Below are positions 1 to 7,600 of a DNA stretch of 34,160 nucleotides, in pieces (position 1 is the stretch's first letter; each line of letters starts with the position of its first letter). Source of the stretch: Candidatus Vogelbacteria bacterium (GTDB lineage Bacteria > Patescibacteriota > Minisyncoccia > Phycocordibacterales > UBA12445). The position numbers and the translations under genes are program-made. The notes beneath the pieces are model-generated. The model had not been told where the DNA came from, did no database searches, and was given only the letters and a program-made list of their open reading frames with translations. The stretch is taken from NCBI GenBank assembly GCA_016215345.1, contig JACRKD010000026.1, positions 1 through 34,160 on the forward strand, read 5' to 3'.

Positions 1-132
1 CAACTCACGCACATCTTTTCTTGTTTCGTGGCATTCATCAGGCTCGAGTTCGAACGGCTCAAAACTGGCGTAAGTTGGTATGAACAGAAAGCGCAATGGG
101 TACGGCTGGGGATAAATCAAGCTTTTGCGTAG
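1..132 (+). pseudogene. C-terminal fragment of a putative DDE transposase
   Basis: The first frame is open from the window edge to a TAG at 130-132 and reads as a C-terminal tail with the pattern FVAFIRLEFERLKTGVSWYE. This resembles the last helix region of IS4/IS701-like DDE transposases, where a conserved 'R-L-K-x-x-x-x-W-Y' segment is common. The 5' part lies outside the window, so it cannot be told whether the gene is intact upstream. The same frame stays open after the TAG for another 79 codons, which either means a premature stop or two unrelated remnants. The family call rests on recalled motif resemblance only. Confidence 0.4.
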
Positions 133-372
133 GTACTACTGGAGAAAAAATATAAACTGAAACCATCGGAACACGATAGTGCGGATAATTCTTTTTGGCA
201 ATTTACCGAAAATTTAAATGTTTTGATTGAAAATAGTAATGGTTGGAACGAAATAATGGGCGACAAGAGAAGTTTTCCATATGATGAGTGTCAGGGTCAA
301 TATAATAAAATGAAAAAAATTTGGGATAAGAATCAGAATCTGGGTGCTCTCATCGAAAAGACCCTTAAATAA
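133..372 (+). pseudogene. ORF remnant without a clear start, unknown protein
   Basis: This open stretch continues the frame of the preceding transposase fragment and ends at TAA 370-372. It encodes about 79 residues rich in Lys, Asn and Glu, ending in KKIWDKNQNLGALIEKTLK. The only in-frame ATGs are internal (258, 316), and no ribosome binding site precedes them. Its length and composition look protein-like, so it is probably the 3' end of a gene broken by mobile elements. I do not recognise the family. It ends 7 nt before the left palindrome of the RAYT-1 element, so it marks the flank into which that element landed. Confidence 0.3.
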
Positions 373-378
373 CATATT

Positions 379-395
379 CGGAGATCCGATCTCCG
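379..395. repeat. REP-like palindrome, left end of RAYT-1
   Basis: CGGAGATC-C-GATCTCCG: two perfect 8-bp arms around a single C. The identical 17-mer occurs again at 591-607 (inside the transposase ORF) and at 1117-1133 (after it); a 21-nt core around it is the same in all three copies. RAYT transposases (Y1, HUH family) recognise such hairpins in single-stranded DNA, so this copy is the likely left boundary of the element. Confidence 0.85.
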
Positions 396-410
396 GAAAA
401 TAAGTATATT

Positions 411-420
411 GTGCTATACT
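411..420 (+). promoter_or_regulatory. extended -10 promoter of RAYT-1
   Basis: GTGCTATACT carries an extended -10 (TGn-TATACT, -10 at 415-420). Only 6 nt separate it from the ATG at 427, so the transcript should be leaderless or nearly so. RAYT-2 has almost the same string, GTGCTATAGT, at 6885-6894, again 6 nt before its ATG. The promoter therefore seems to travel with the element. Confidence 0.6.
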
Positions 421-426
421 CATCGG

Positions 427-1104
427 ATGGCAAGACCAGAATTTATAGATGGCGGTATTTATCATATTTATAATCGCGGTACTGATAAGAGAGATATCTT
501 TCTAGATGATCAGGATTATTTTCGTTTTATACATTATTTGTATGCATGTAACGATGTTGAACCGCTAGAAAAAATAGAGAATCTAATAATCGGAGATCCG
601 ATCTCCGGAATTAGGGGTCGGGAGAGGCTTGTTAGCATTTTTTGTTATGCGCTGCTGCCGAATCACTTTCATTTGCTCATCCAACAGAGGAAAGAAGGTG
701 GCGTTAGTAAGTTTATGCAGAAATTATCTATTGGGTATACGATGTATTTCAATGTTAGAAATGAACGAACCGGGGTTCTTTTTCAGGGAAAATTTAAGAG
801 TAAGTTTGTAGACGACGAAAAATATCTAGAAACACTTGTAAATTATATCCATCTTAATCCGTTGGATATTTTTCAAAAGAAATGGAAAGAAAATGGAGTG
901 AAAGATTACGCCTCCGCTAAAAACTTTTTGGAAGAGTATCGGTGGTCTAGTTACCTAGATTATATAGGCAAAAAGAACCTTCCTTCATTATTAGATTTTG
1001 TAGCTATCAAAGAGAATCTGGGGGATACCATTGAACACAAAGATACTCTGAATCATTTACTTAAGGATTATGGCGACGGTATCGCCGGCTTACTTTTAGA
1101 CTAA
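427..1104 (+). CDS. REP-associated tyrosine transposase (RAYT-1, Y1/HUH family)
   Basis: A 225-aa protein of the TnpA-REP (Y1_Tnp) family. It begins with the family signature GGIYHIYNRGTDKR (residues 9-22). The HUH motif is His80-Phe-His82 in PNHFHLL, and the catalytic tyrosine is probably Tyr104 or Tyr107 in the SIGYTMYFN segment, followed by GVLFQGKFKSK and the YIHLNP motif near residue 140. Such enzymes nick and join single-stranded DNA at REP hairpins. The ATG at 427 is preferred over 409 because it gives the usual N-terminus and sits 6 nt behind a -10 box. No SD is present. Residues 55-62 (IGDPISGI) are encoded by an exact internal copy of the flanking palindrome. The 3' end overlaps the convergent glycosyltransferase by 9 nt. 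Confidence 0.92.
   Translation: MARPEFIDGGIYHIYNRGTDKRDIFLDDQDYFRFIHYLYACNDVEPLEKIENLIIGDPISGIRGRERLVSIFCYALLPNHFHLLIQQRKEGGVSKFMQKLSIGYTMYFNVRNERTGVLFQGKFKSKFVDDEKYLETLVNYIHLNPLDIFQKKWKENGVKDYASAKNFLEEYRWSSYLDYIGKKNLPSLLDFVAIKENLGDTIEHKDTLNHLLKDYGDGIAGLLLD
591..607. repeat. internal copy of the RAYT-1 palindrome inside its own ORF
   Basis: An exact copy of the 17-mer at both element ends, read in frame as residues Gly56-Gly61 of the transposase, about 20 residues before the HUH motif. RAYT-2 carries its own palindrome at the equivalent protein position (7083-7105). Confidence 0.9.
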
Positions 1105-2304
1105 CCCCTTATTTATCGGAGATCCGATCTCCGGAAAATAAGGTCTGATTGTTTCTCCATAAAGTTTTTCGGTTTTTTCGGTCATCTCATCAGTTGAGAA
1201 CTTTTGTTTGACAACTTTTTCTAGGTTTTTACCTAGGGTTTTTCCGAGCTCTGGATTATCTAGAAGCTTTTTAAGGGCGCCTTTGATGGCGTCGGAATCT
1301 TTTGGTGGAACGAGTATTCCGGAAACGCCATCCTCTATAATTTCTGGGATTCCGCCGACATTTGTTGCGATGACAGGAAGCCTTGCGAGACCCGCCTCGA
1401 GTATTGAATAGGGAAGGCCCTCCTTAACTGATGAAAGCATGAAGATATCGAAGATTCCGATATACGAAGCGGCGTTGTCCTTAAAGCCAAGAAGCTTAAC
1501 TTTGTCCTCAATCCCTTCTTCTTTAATTTGTTTTTCAAGGCTTGTTCTTTCTTCTCCTTCGCCGATCACGCTAAACATTATATTTCTATCTTTTATTTTA
1601 GATATTGCGTCTATCGCGTAGGTAAGTCCTTTGTTTTTTGTTAGTTCAGAAATGGTTCCGATTTGTATCGGTATTCCCTCTGGCCTTTCCCCAACTTTTA
1701 TAAGGCCCTTTTTTTCTTGGGCGGAAATCCCGATGTAAATTAATTCGAGTTTGTTTTTAATGAATGGCCAATTGGTAACTAGGGAAAGATCTTTTTGGTT
1801 TATGCATATGGTCCTGTGTGAAAATATTACTGTCAGCCAGCTTAGGAAGGAGATTATTTTTTTTGCGATCCATGGGCGGTTTTCGTTAAATGGCCAGCCG
1901 TGCACGGTGAAGATTATTATAGGGTTTCGGATTGAGCGTTTAGGATTTAGTAAAGAATAGACGCGACCGGCGAGCGAGCCAGTTCCTCCTATCTTGGAAC
2001 TGTTCAGATGTATTATATCCGGCTCCTCCTCCCTATACAGTTTTATCAAATCAAAAACCCCCCTCGGCTCGTCGAGAAGATGTATATCTCTTGACAGTGA
2101 TGATATCATGACGCTTCTAATTCCTGCCTCATTGAGTCTTTTCTCTAACGCACCGGCCTCCGCGCCTCTTTCTCCTGTTCCGCCAAAAGCTACTACCACC
2201 TCATGGTCTTTATTCATATGGGCGGCGAGCTCGTAGACGTATTTTTGTGCCCCTCCCCAATTAGACTTGGTTATTACATAAAGGATTTTGATTCTTTTTA
2301 TCAT
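1096..2304 (-). CDS. GT4-family glycosyltransferase with a RAYT-derived C-terminus
   Basis: A 402-aa GT-B fold enzyme. The N-terminal domain starts KRIKILYVITKSNWGGAQKYV, typical of GT4 acceptor-binding domains. The donor-binding domain contains the E-x7-E signature in EGLPYSILEAGLARLPVIA, followed by TNVGGIPEIIEDG and the nucleotide-sugar loop GILVPPKD. It probably transfers a sugar from a nucleotide donor to a lipid-linked or surface glycan at the inner face of the membrane, in line with the neighbouring polyprenyl-phosphate sugar transferase. A minus-strand TATAAT (2309-2314) ends only 4 nt before the ATG, suggesting leaderless transcription. The last residues (about YFPEIGSPINKGLV) are encoded by the RAYT-1 right palindrome, and the stop lies antisense to the RAYT ORF, so the native C-terminus has been replaced. 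Confidence 0.88.
   Translation of the reverse strand: MIKRIKILYVITKSNWGGAQKYVYELAAHMNKDHEVVVAFGGTGERGAEAGALEKRLNEAGIRSVMISSLSRDIHLLDEPRGVFDLIKLYREEEPDIIHLNSSKIGGTGSLAGRVYSLLNPKRSIRNPIIIFTVHGWPFNENRPWIAKKIISFLSWLTVIFSHRTICINQKDLSLVTNWPFIKNKLELIYIGISAQEKKGLIKVGERPEGIPIQIGTISELTKNKGLTYAIDAISKIKDRNIMFSVIGEGEERTSLEKQIKEEGIEDKVKLLGFKDNAASYIGIFDIFMLSSVKEGLPYSILEAGLARLPVIATNVGGIPEIIEDGVSGILVPPKDSDAIKGALKKLLDNPELGKTLGKNLEKVVKQKFSTDEMTEKTEKLYGETIRPYFPEIGSPINKGLV
1117..1133. repeat. REP-like palindrome, right end of RAYT-1
   Basis: Identical to the copies at 379-395 and 591-607. On the minus strand it encodes residues EIGSP of the glycosyltransferase C-terminus, so the mobile-element boundary lies inside a host gene. 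Confidence 0.85.
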
Positions 2305-2364
2305 ATCAATTATATTACCACACGCCCTTTATTATAGTTACATTTTGTTGTACCATATTAAGCC

Positions 2365-3705
2365 ATGATTATAGGGCGAAAAAAAGAACGGGTTTTGCTA
2401 ATAGCCGGCGATATCTTGAGTTTTGTTGTCGCAATTTGGCTGACGCTCTTTTTCCGCTACGGGTATGGTCTTGATACCAAACTGTTTCTTGATCATATAC
2501 TTGCCTTCACCCCCGGGATAGTTCTCTGGCTGGGATTTTTTTTCATATATAATCTCTACGGCAGACCGACGGTTGTATTCAGACGCAAGGTTGGTTCGAC
2601 GATTATTAACGCTCAAATTGTAAACGGCATTTTAGCTGTTATTATTTTTTATTTCGTACCTTATTTTGGATTAACTCCCAAAACCAACCTTTTTATATAT
2701 TTTATTTTTTCTACCGCGCTTATTATTTTTTGGCGTCTTTATCTCGCATCCGTTATTTATACGCGTAGTCCGGAACCGCTGCTTTTGATTGGTGAAAGTT
2801 CCGAGGCGGACTCTATTGCCGATGAGCTGACGGGCAGTAGCTATCACGGCTATAGGCTTTTACGGCGGCCCGGCAGTCTCGGCCGTGATGATTTATTAAA
2901 CTTGGTCAGGGGGGAACACATTCAAATAATCATGATTCATTTCCGCCATAGCAATGAGAAGAATTTGGTTGCCTCGCTTGGGGTCGCTAATTATCTCAAG
3001 CTCCGCTTTTTGGATGTCGACTCATTTTTTGAGGAACTTTTTGATCGGGTGCCACTTTCTAGGGTGAATGATTTGTGGTTTATTGAAAATATTATCGGAG
3101 AGAATTCACGCGGATACGATTTTTTGAAGAGGGTTATGGATATTATTTTATCGGCGATTGTTGGGACTATAACTCTCCCGCTTTATCCTTTTGCGGCTCT
3201 GGCCATTTGGCTGGAAGATCGCGGGCCGATTTTTATAAAACAAGAGAGAGTTGGGCAGTATGGTAGAACTTTCCCGATTTATAAATTTAGGACAATGACT
3301 GGCAATGATAGGGGTGGAGCGGTTCTGAAGAGTAAGTTGGGTGTTACCAGGGTGGGCGAGTTTTTGCGTAAAACCCGCGTAGACGAATTGCCGCAGTTAT
3401 GGAGTGTTATCCTTGGGTCGCTGTCGCTTGTGGGGCCGAGGCCAGAACTTCCGGTGCTTGTGTCGAAATATGAGTCCCAAATTCCTTTTTACAATGTCAG
3501 ACATTTTATTAAACCTGGGCTTTCCGGCTGGGCACAGTTCTACCAAATATCAGCGTCCACAGATCCTCACCATGGTACCGAAGTGGAGGCGACTCGTGAA
3601 AAACTTTCTTACGATCTATTTTATTTGAAACATCGTTCGTTTTGGTTGGACATAAAGATTGCCTTCAGAACCTTGCAGATTATTCTGTCTTGTGTCGGTG
3701 TATAG
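2365..3705 (+). CDS. polyprenyl-phosphate sugar-1-phosphate transferase (WbaP/CpsE-like)
   Basis: A 446-aa membrane protein. The N-terminal half has four to five hydrophobic segments (residues about 10-28, 44-66, 80-100, 108-128), then a soluble CoA-binding-like Rossmann region (LLLIGESSEADSIADEL). The C-terminal third is a bacterial sugar transferase domain (PF02397): a re-entrant helix after FLKRVMDIILSA, then GPIFIKQERVGQYGRTFPIY, KFRTM, the TRVGEFLRKTRVDELPQLW block, SLVGPRPELP and KPGLSGWAQ. The family loads the first sugar-1-phosphate onto undecaprenyl phosphate to start glycan assembly. It lies divergently from the GT4 gene and upstream of an epimerase gene, so a surface polysaccharide role fits. 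The start has no SD. The sugar specificity cannot be read from the sequence. Confidence 0.9.
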   Translation: MIIGRKKERVLLIAGDILSFVVAIWLTLFFRYGYGLDTKLFLDHILAFTPGIVLWLGFFFIYNLYGRPTVVFRRKVGSTIINAQIVNGILAVIIFYFVPYFGLTPKTNLFIYFIFSTALIIFWRLYLASVIYTRSPEPLLLIGESSEADSIADELTGSSYHGYRLLRRPGSLGRDDLLNLVRGEHIQIIMIHFRHSNEKNLVASLGVANYLKLRFLDVDSFFEELFDRVPLSRVNDLWFIENIIGENSRGYDFLKRVMDIILSAIVGTITLPLYPFAALAIWLEDRGPIFIKQERVGQYGRTFPIYKFRTMTGNDRGGAVLKSKLGVTRVGEFLRKTRVDELPQLWSVILGSLSLVGPRPELPVLVSKYESQIPFYNVRHFIKPGLSGWAQFYQISASTDPHHGTEVEATREKLSYDLFYLKHRSFWLDIKIAFRTLQIILSCVGV

Positions 3706-3712
3706 GCTAGTC

Positions 3713-3732
3713 CCTGCCTGCTGGCACGCAGG
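3713..3732. repeat. short imperfect palindrome of the CCTGCCTG family
   Basis: CCTGCCTGCTGGCACGCAGG forms 9-bp arms with one mismatch around TG. A related 20-mer with 15 matching positions lies at 21442-21461. It sits between the sugar transferase stop and the next start codon. It could be a REP of another RAYT family or a hairpin in the transcript. Confidence 0.45.
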
Positions 3733-3744
3733 TAATGGGAAAGT

Positions 3745-4812
3745 ATGAGTATAGATGTTATGAATTCTTCTCCAAGAGTAATAATGATCACTGGCGCCGC
3801 TGGATACGTGGGGGCTATGCTCTGTGATCAGTTTTCTAAAAGTCCGGACTTAGTGAGCATCGTGGCAGTTGATAAGAGGTCTATGCCAGAAATTCTTAAG
3901 AATAATAAAAAAATTATTTGGTTGACAGCGAATCTACACCAAAACATTTGGAAAATACCGGCGCTTATAAATAAACCGGAAGTTATTATCCACTGCGCTT
4001 GGCAGGATGGGGAGCTTTATGGGCAGGAGGATTTACAGAGGCAGTTAAATATAAAAAGCACAAAAAACTTAATGGAGTTTGCCCTTACAAGTCCGTTTGT
4101 AAAGAAGATAGTCTTTTTCAGTTCAGCCAACTGTTACGGTGCTATGCCCGAGAATGATTCGGGAAAGTATTTTAATGAGAATGATTCTTTGCATGAGAGT
4201 GAATATTTATATGGCAGAGAAAAGATAGAGGCTGAAGCCATTGTGGAAGATCTGTATGAGGCCTCTGATAAAAGCAAGGGCGTGTATGTGTTGCGGTCGG
4301 CTTATATTATTGGACCAAGAAGACACCATGTGGCAGGGAAGAAAGATTTGGTGGGCATGTTAATTAACATTTTTCCGGTTGTCCCGAATACTTCTCTTCA
4401 TTTCTCACTGCAGTGTGTGCATGAAGATGATCTTATTGATCTCGTTGGGATAATTACTTTCACTGTGGTCGCTCCGCCCAATAGTTTCCATGTTTTTAAT
4501 ATTTCCGCTCCGGGATTAATTTACTGTAAGGACGTGGCGGAAACGTTTAACAAGAGCATAACATCTCTCCCGCCGATACTGGTTCGCGCGATTTGTTTTA
4601 TTTTGTGGACTTTTTCAAGCGGTAAAATCCAAACACCGTTCGGCTTTTGGCGATATCTTTGTTTCCCTGTTCTTGTGGACAGTAGTAAGATGGCCAGTCA
4701 ATATGATTTCGATTATGTTTATACAGCCAGACAGGCGCTCGATGGTAAGGTCGGTCGTTATGCAAGTTGCGACAAAGATGATAGTCTTAACGTCGGGGTT
4801 CAAAAACAATGA
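3745..4812 (+). CDS. NAD-dependent epimerase/dehydratase (extended SDR)
   Basis: A 355-aa short-chain dehydrogenase/reductase of the extended type. It has the NAD-binding glycine motif GAAGYVG near residues 17-23 after a beta strand (VIMITG), a FFSSANCYG segment that supplies the catalytic Ser, and the Tyr156-x3-Lys160 pair in YGREK. The later part resembles nucleotide-sugar epimerases and dehydratases, with AYIIGPRRH as substrate-binding region. The substrate cannot be specified; its place behind the sugar transferase suggests nucleotide-sugar modification for surface glycans. It overlaps glyA by 4 nt (ATGA), so the two are translationally coupled even though they serve different pathways. 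Confidence 0.8.
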   Translation: MSIDVMNSSPRVIMITGAAGYVGAMLCDQFSKSPDLVSIVAVDKRSMPEILKNNKKIIWLTANLHQNIWKIPALINKPEVIIHCAWQDGELYGQEDLQRQLNIKSTKNLMEFALTSPFVKKIVFFSSANCYGAMPENDSGKYFNENDSLHESEYLYGREKIEAEAIVEDLYEASDKSKGVYVLRSAYIIGPRRHHVAGKKDLVGMLINIFPVVPNTSLHFSLQCVHEDDLIDLVGIITFTVVAPPNSFHVFNISAPGLIYCKDVAETFNKSITSLPPILVRAICFILWTFSSGKIQTPFGFWRYLCFPVLVDSSKMASQYDFDYVYTARQALDGKVGRYASCDKDDSLNVGVQKQ

Positions 4813-6005
4813 AGGACAGGCAAATAGAAAAATTAATAAAAAAAGAAAAAGAACACAGTAAGAACGTTATAAATCTTATTGCGTCAGAAAATTATGTATC
4901 TTCGGATGTTTTAACTGCGCTTGGGTCTATTCTGACAAATAAGTATGCCGAAGGATATCCCGGCGCTAGATATTACGGTGGGAATGTAATTATTGATGAA
5001 ATTGAGAATTTGTGTAAAAAGCGAGCATTGGAAGTTTTTGGTTTGAGCAGGGATAAATGGGCGGTTAATGTTCAGCCTCTTTCTGGATCACCGGCGAATG
5101 TGGCTGTTTATCTCGCATTAGTTCCGATTGGTAGCCCATCGACCGGACTCGAGGTAGGGAAAATTATGGGGATGACCCTTGCGCATGGTGGGCACCTGAC
5201 TCACGGACATAAGGTCTCGATCACGGGGAAATTTTGGCGACAGATTCCATATGGGGTTTCTAAAGAAACTGAAACGCTAGATTTCAATGAGCTCGGAGAA
5301 ATCGCAAAGAAAGAAAAGCCGAATATTATCGTCGCCGGCTTCACCGCTTATCCAAGGTTGATAGACTTTAAAAAATTCAGGGAGCTGGCAGATTCTGTTG
5401 GAGCGTATTTGATGGTAGATATGTCTCACTTTGCGGGGCTTGTTGCCGGAGGGGTTTACCCATCGCCCTTCGAGTATGCTGATATTGTTACCACTACGAC
5501 GCATAAAACATTACGAGGGCCCAGATCGGCTATGATTTTTTCTAAAATTGACGGGCGCCTTCTTCCGGCCAAAATCGATAAGGCGGTTTTCCCGGGGATT
5601 CAAGGCGGCCCCCATATAAATCAGATTGCTGCCGTCGCGGTCGCCCTGAAGGAAGTCTCGAAGAGTGACTTTAAAAGGTATGCAAAGCAGATTGTAAAAA
5701 ATGCGAATATTCTTGCAATGGAGCTGGCTCGTCTTGGTTGGCGTATAATTTCTGGCGGGACAGATACCCACCTTATCCTCGTTGATACATGGAATGGTGG
5801 CGTGGGGATTGGTGGAAAAGAGGCGAGTGAGAAGCTGGAGAAGGCGGGAATCATTGTGAACAAAAATACAATACCGTTCGACACGAGAACGCCAGTTGAT
5901 CCTTCGGGAATAAGAATAGGAACTGCTGGAGAAACAACGAGGAGAAAGAAGGAAAAGGATATGATTAAGATTGCTCATAAAATAGATTTTGTTTTGCGAA
6001 CATAA
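4809..6005 (+). CDS. glyA: serine hydroxymethyltransferase
   Basis: A 398-aa PLP enzyme that converts serine and tetrahydrofolate to glycine and 5,10-methylene-THF. Family landmarks are all visible: NLIASENYVS near the N-terminus, TNKYAEGYPGARYYGG, VNVQPLSGSPANVAVY, LAHGGHLTHGH, the DMSHFAGLVAGG block and the PLP lysine (about Lys233) in TTTTHKTLRGPR. FPGIQGGPH and a C-terminal RIGTAGETTR follow. The length is slightly below the roughly 415 aa common in bacteria. The start ATG overlaps the previous gene's stop as ATGA. It is followed directly by folD, giving a compact C1 module that makes methylene-THF and interconverts it to formyl-THF. Confidence 0.96.
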   Translation: MKDRQIEKLIKKEKEHSKNVINLIASENYVSSDVLTALGSILTNKYAEGYPGARYYGGNVIIDEIENLCKKRALEVFGLSRDKWAVNVQPLSGSPANVAVYLALVPIGSPSTGLEVGKIMGMTLAHGGHLTHGHKVSITGKFWRQIPYGVSKETETLDFNELGEIAKKEKPNIIVAGFTAYPRLIDFKKFRELADSVGAYLMVDMSHFAGLVAGGVYPSPFEYADIVTTTTHKTLRGPRSAMIFSKIDGRLLPAKIDKAVFPGIQGGPHINQIAAVAVALKEVSKSDFKRYAKQIVKNANILAMELARLGWRIISGGTDTHLILVDTWNGGVGIGGKEASEKLEKAGIIVNKNTIPFDTRTPVDPSGIRIGTAGETTRRKKEKDMIKIAHKIDFVLRT

Positions 6006-6009
6006 AATA

Positions 6010-6876
6010 ATGATTATTGATGGAAAGAAAATCAGTGCCGAAATAAAAGAAGAGTTAAAAAAGCAGGTAGCTTTATCAGGGGAAAAAATATCTCTCGGGG
6101 TTATTTGGGTTGGGGATTATCCTATTTCCGGAAGATATGTTCGGATGAAAAAGAAGTTTGGCGAGGAGGCGGGAATAGAAGTGAACATTTATAAGTTGCC
6201 TCTAACTATTTCGACGGATGATTTTATAAAAAAAACTCGAGAAATTTCGGAGAAAGAATCCGGGATCATAATTCAACTTCCTCTTCCAGAAAAGGTAGAT
6301 TATAAATTAGTTTTGTCGAACATCCCGGAAGGAAAAGATGTTGATCTTTTGTCGGAACAAGCCTATTTGGAATTTGAAAAAGGTGTCTCTAAAATTTTAC
6401 CTCCAGTCGTTGGCGCGATAAAGGAGATTTTGGAAAGGTCTGGCGTAACAGAGGATAAAATTTCTGGGCTCGACGTTGTTTGCGTCGGCAGAGGGAAGCT
6501 CGTTGGAAAACCAGCAGCTTCTTGGTTTAAGAACCTAGGCGCGAATGTTATTCTTCTGGGGCGGGACACAGAGGATATCGGAGAATTTACAAAAACGGCC
6601 GACATAATAATCTCTGGCGCAGGCGTTCCTGGAATTATAAAACCCTATATGTTTCCAGAAAAATCTGAAACAAAATCAGGCTTGACTACTACTGGCCAGA
6701 GCGGAGTTATTTTGATAGACGCGTCTACCTCGGATGTCGGCGGAAAGTTAATAGGAGACGCCGATCCAGCTTGCGCGGAAAAATGTTCGGTTTTTTCACC
6801 CGTCCCCGGCGGTGTCGGGCCGATAACCGTAGCCATGCTCTTTAAGAATTTGGTAACACTTCAACTTGGAAACTAA
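6010..6876 (+). CDS. folD: bifunctional methylene-THF dehydrogenase / methenyl-THF cyclohydrolase
   Basis: A 288-aa FolD. Visible motifs are the catalytic Tyr-x3-Lys in SGRYVRMKKKFGEEAGI, the folate-site QLPLP segment, KDVDLL (usually KDVDGF), the dinucleotide motif VVCVGRGKLVGKPAASW, GAGVPGIIKP and VPGGVGPITVAMLFKN. The ATG at 6010 starts MIIDGKKISAEI, the usual N-terminus, and avoids a 17-nt overlap with glyA that an upstream ATG at 5989 would give. The last residues LQLGN and the stop TAA (6874-6876) lie inside the left palindrome of RAYT-2. A diverged copy of the folD 3' end persists beyond the RAYT at 7601-7684, so the C-terminus has been rebuilt around the insertion. Confidence 0.94.
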   Translation: MIIDGKKISAEIKEELKKQVALSGEKISLGVIWVGDYPISGRYVRMKKKFGEEAGIEVNIYKLPLTISTDDFIKKTREISEKESGIIIQLPLPEKVDYKLVLSNIPEGKDVDLLSEQAYLEFEKGVSKILPPVVGAIKEILERSGVTEDKISGLDVVCVGRGKLVGKPAASWFKNLGANVILLGRDTEDIGEFTKTADIIISGAGVPGIIKPYMFPEKSETKSGLTTTGQSGVILIDASTSDVGGKLIGDADPACAEKCSVFSPVPGGVGPITVAMLFKNLVTLQLGN

Positions 6877-6886
6877 GTTCCCAAGT
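6864..6886. repeat. RAYT-2 left palindrome, contains the folD stop codon
   Basis: ACTTGGAAAC-TAA-GTTCCCAAGT: 10-bp arms with one mismatch around TAA, which is the folD stop codon. The perfect version of this 23-mer lies at the right end (7570-7592). Confidence 0.85.
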
Positions 6887-6894
6887 GCTATAGT
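6885..6894 (+). promoter_or_regulatory. extended -10 promoter of RAYT-2
   Basis: GTGCTATAGT (TGn-TATAGT; -10 at 6889-6894) begins at the edge of the palindrome and ends 6 nt before the ATG at 6901. The arrangement matches RAYT-1 closely (411-420) and again implies a leaderless mRNA. Confidence 0.55.
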
Positions 6895-6900
6895 TTCTGG

Positions 6901-7563
6901 ATGAGGAATTTTTCTTTTGAAGAAGGGGGGTATTATCATGTTTATAATAGAGGTGTTGATAAACGTCAGATCGTTATGGATGATTACGATAGTGGGCGTT
7001 TCGTGCAGGGACTCACGGAGTTTAACGTTGTCGAGCCGATTGGAAGTATTTATGAAAATTCATTTAAAAAGACTCAGGATCAACTTAGGTACTTAGTTCC
7101 CAAGTCTGGTGGGCTTGTGAATATAATTTGTTATTGTTTAAATCCCAATCATTTTCATTTACTACTTCAGCCGATTTCTGAGAGGGGAATAGAAAAATTT
7201 ATGCATAAATTGGGATTGGGATACACAAACTATTTTAATAAAAAGCATAAGAGATCCGGGGCGTTGTTTCAGGGGACTTTTAAGGCAAAACATGTTTTTA
7301 CAGATGGCTATATTCAACACTTAAGCGCTTATATAAATTTAAACAATCTGGTTCATAAAATAGAGGGGGAGCCATCAAAATTAGTTCGCTCAAGCTGGGA
7401 AGAGTACGCAGAAGATAAAAAGTCGATTTGTCGTAAGGATATAATCTTAGATCAATTTGGCGATGCACGAGAATACAAAACATATTGTACTGACGTTTTG
7501 CCTATGTTAATAGAGAATAAAAGTTTAGCAAAGGAACTTCGGGAGTTGGGTTTTGAAGAATAA
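6901..7563 (+). CDS. REP-associated tyrosine transposase (RAYT-2)
   Basis: A 220-aa paralogue of RAYT-1. It has GGYYHVYNRGVDKR at residues 9-22, the HUH motif His84-Phe-His86 in PNHFHLLLQ, then GLGYTNYFNKKHKRSGALFQGTFKAKH and a YINLNN segment. The catalytic Tyr is probably in GYTNYFN. Residues about 62-69 (LRYLVPKS) are encoded by a diverged but full-length copy of the element's own 23-nt palindrome, 16-22 residues before the HUH motif, as in RAYT-1. The ATG follows a -10 box by 6 nt and there is no SD. The gene sits between two copies of the palindrome and two copies of the folD 3' end. RAYT-1 and RAYT-2 share the family blocks but differ strongly in palindrome sequence, so they are separate lineages with separate targets. 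Confidence 0.92.
   Translation: MRNFSFEEGGYYHVYNRGVDKRQIVMDDYDSGRFVQGLTEFNVVEPIGSIYENSFKKTQDQLRYLVPKSGGLVNIICYCLNPNHFHLLLQPISERGIEKFMHKLGLGYTNYFNKKHKRSGALFQGTFKAKHVFTDGYIQHLSAYINLNNLVHKIEGEPSKLVRSSWEEYAEDKKSICRKDIILDQFGDAREYKTYCTDVLPMLIENKSLAKELRELGFEE
7083..7105. repeat. internal copy of the RAYT-2 palindrome inside its own ORF
   Basis: ACTTAGGTAC-TTA-GTTCCCAAGT differs from the perfect right-end palindrome (7570-7592) at 3 of 23 positions; the right arm is identical. It is read in frame as part of the transposase just before the HUH motif. Confidence 0.8.
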
Positions 7564-7569
7564 GTTATT

Positions 7570-7592
7570 ACTTGGGAACTAAGTTCCCAAGT
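7570..7592. repeat. RAYT-2 right palindrome
   Basis: ACTTGGGAAC-TAA-GTTCCCAAGT, perfect 10-bp arms around TAA, 6 nt after the RAYT-2 stop codon. It marks the right end of the element. Confidence 0.88.
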
Positions 7593-7600
7593 AAGGGTGG

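Noticed and set aside
427-1104. Diversity-generating retroelement or retron to explain the in-ORF repeat copies
   Set aside because: No reverse transcriptase gene and no A-biased variable repeat are present; the repeats are perfect palindromes linked to Y1 transposases.
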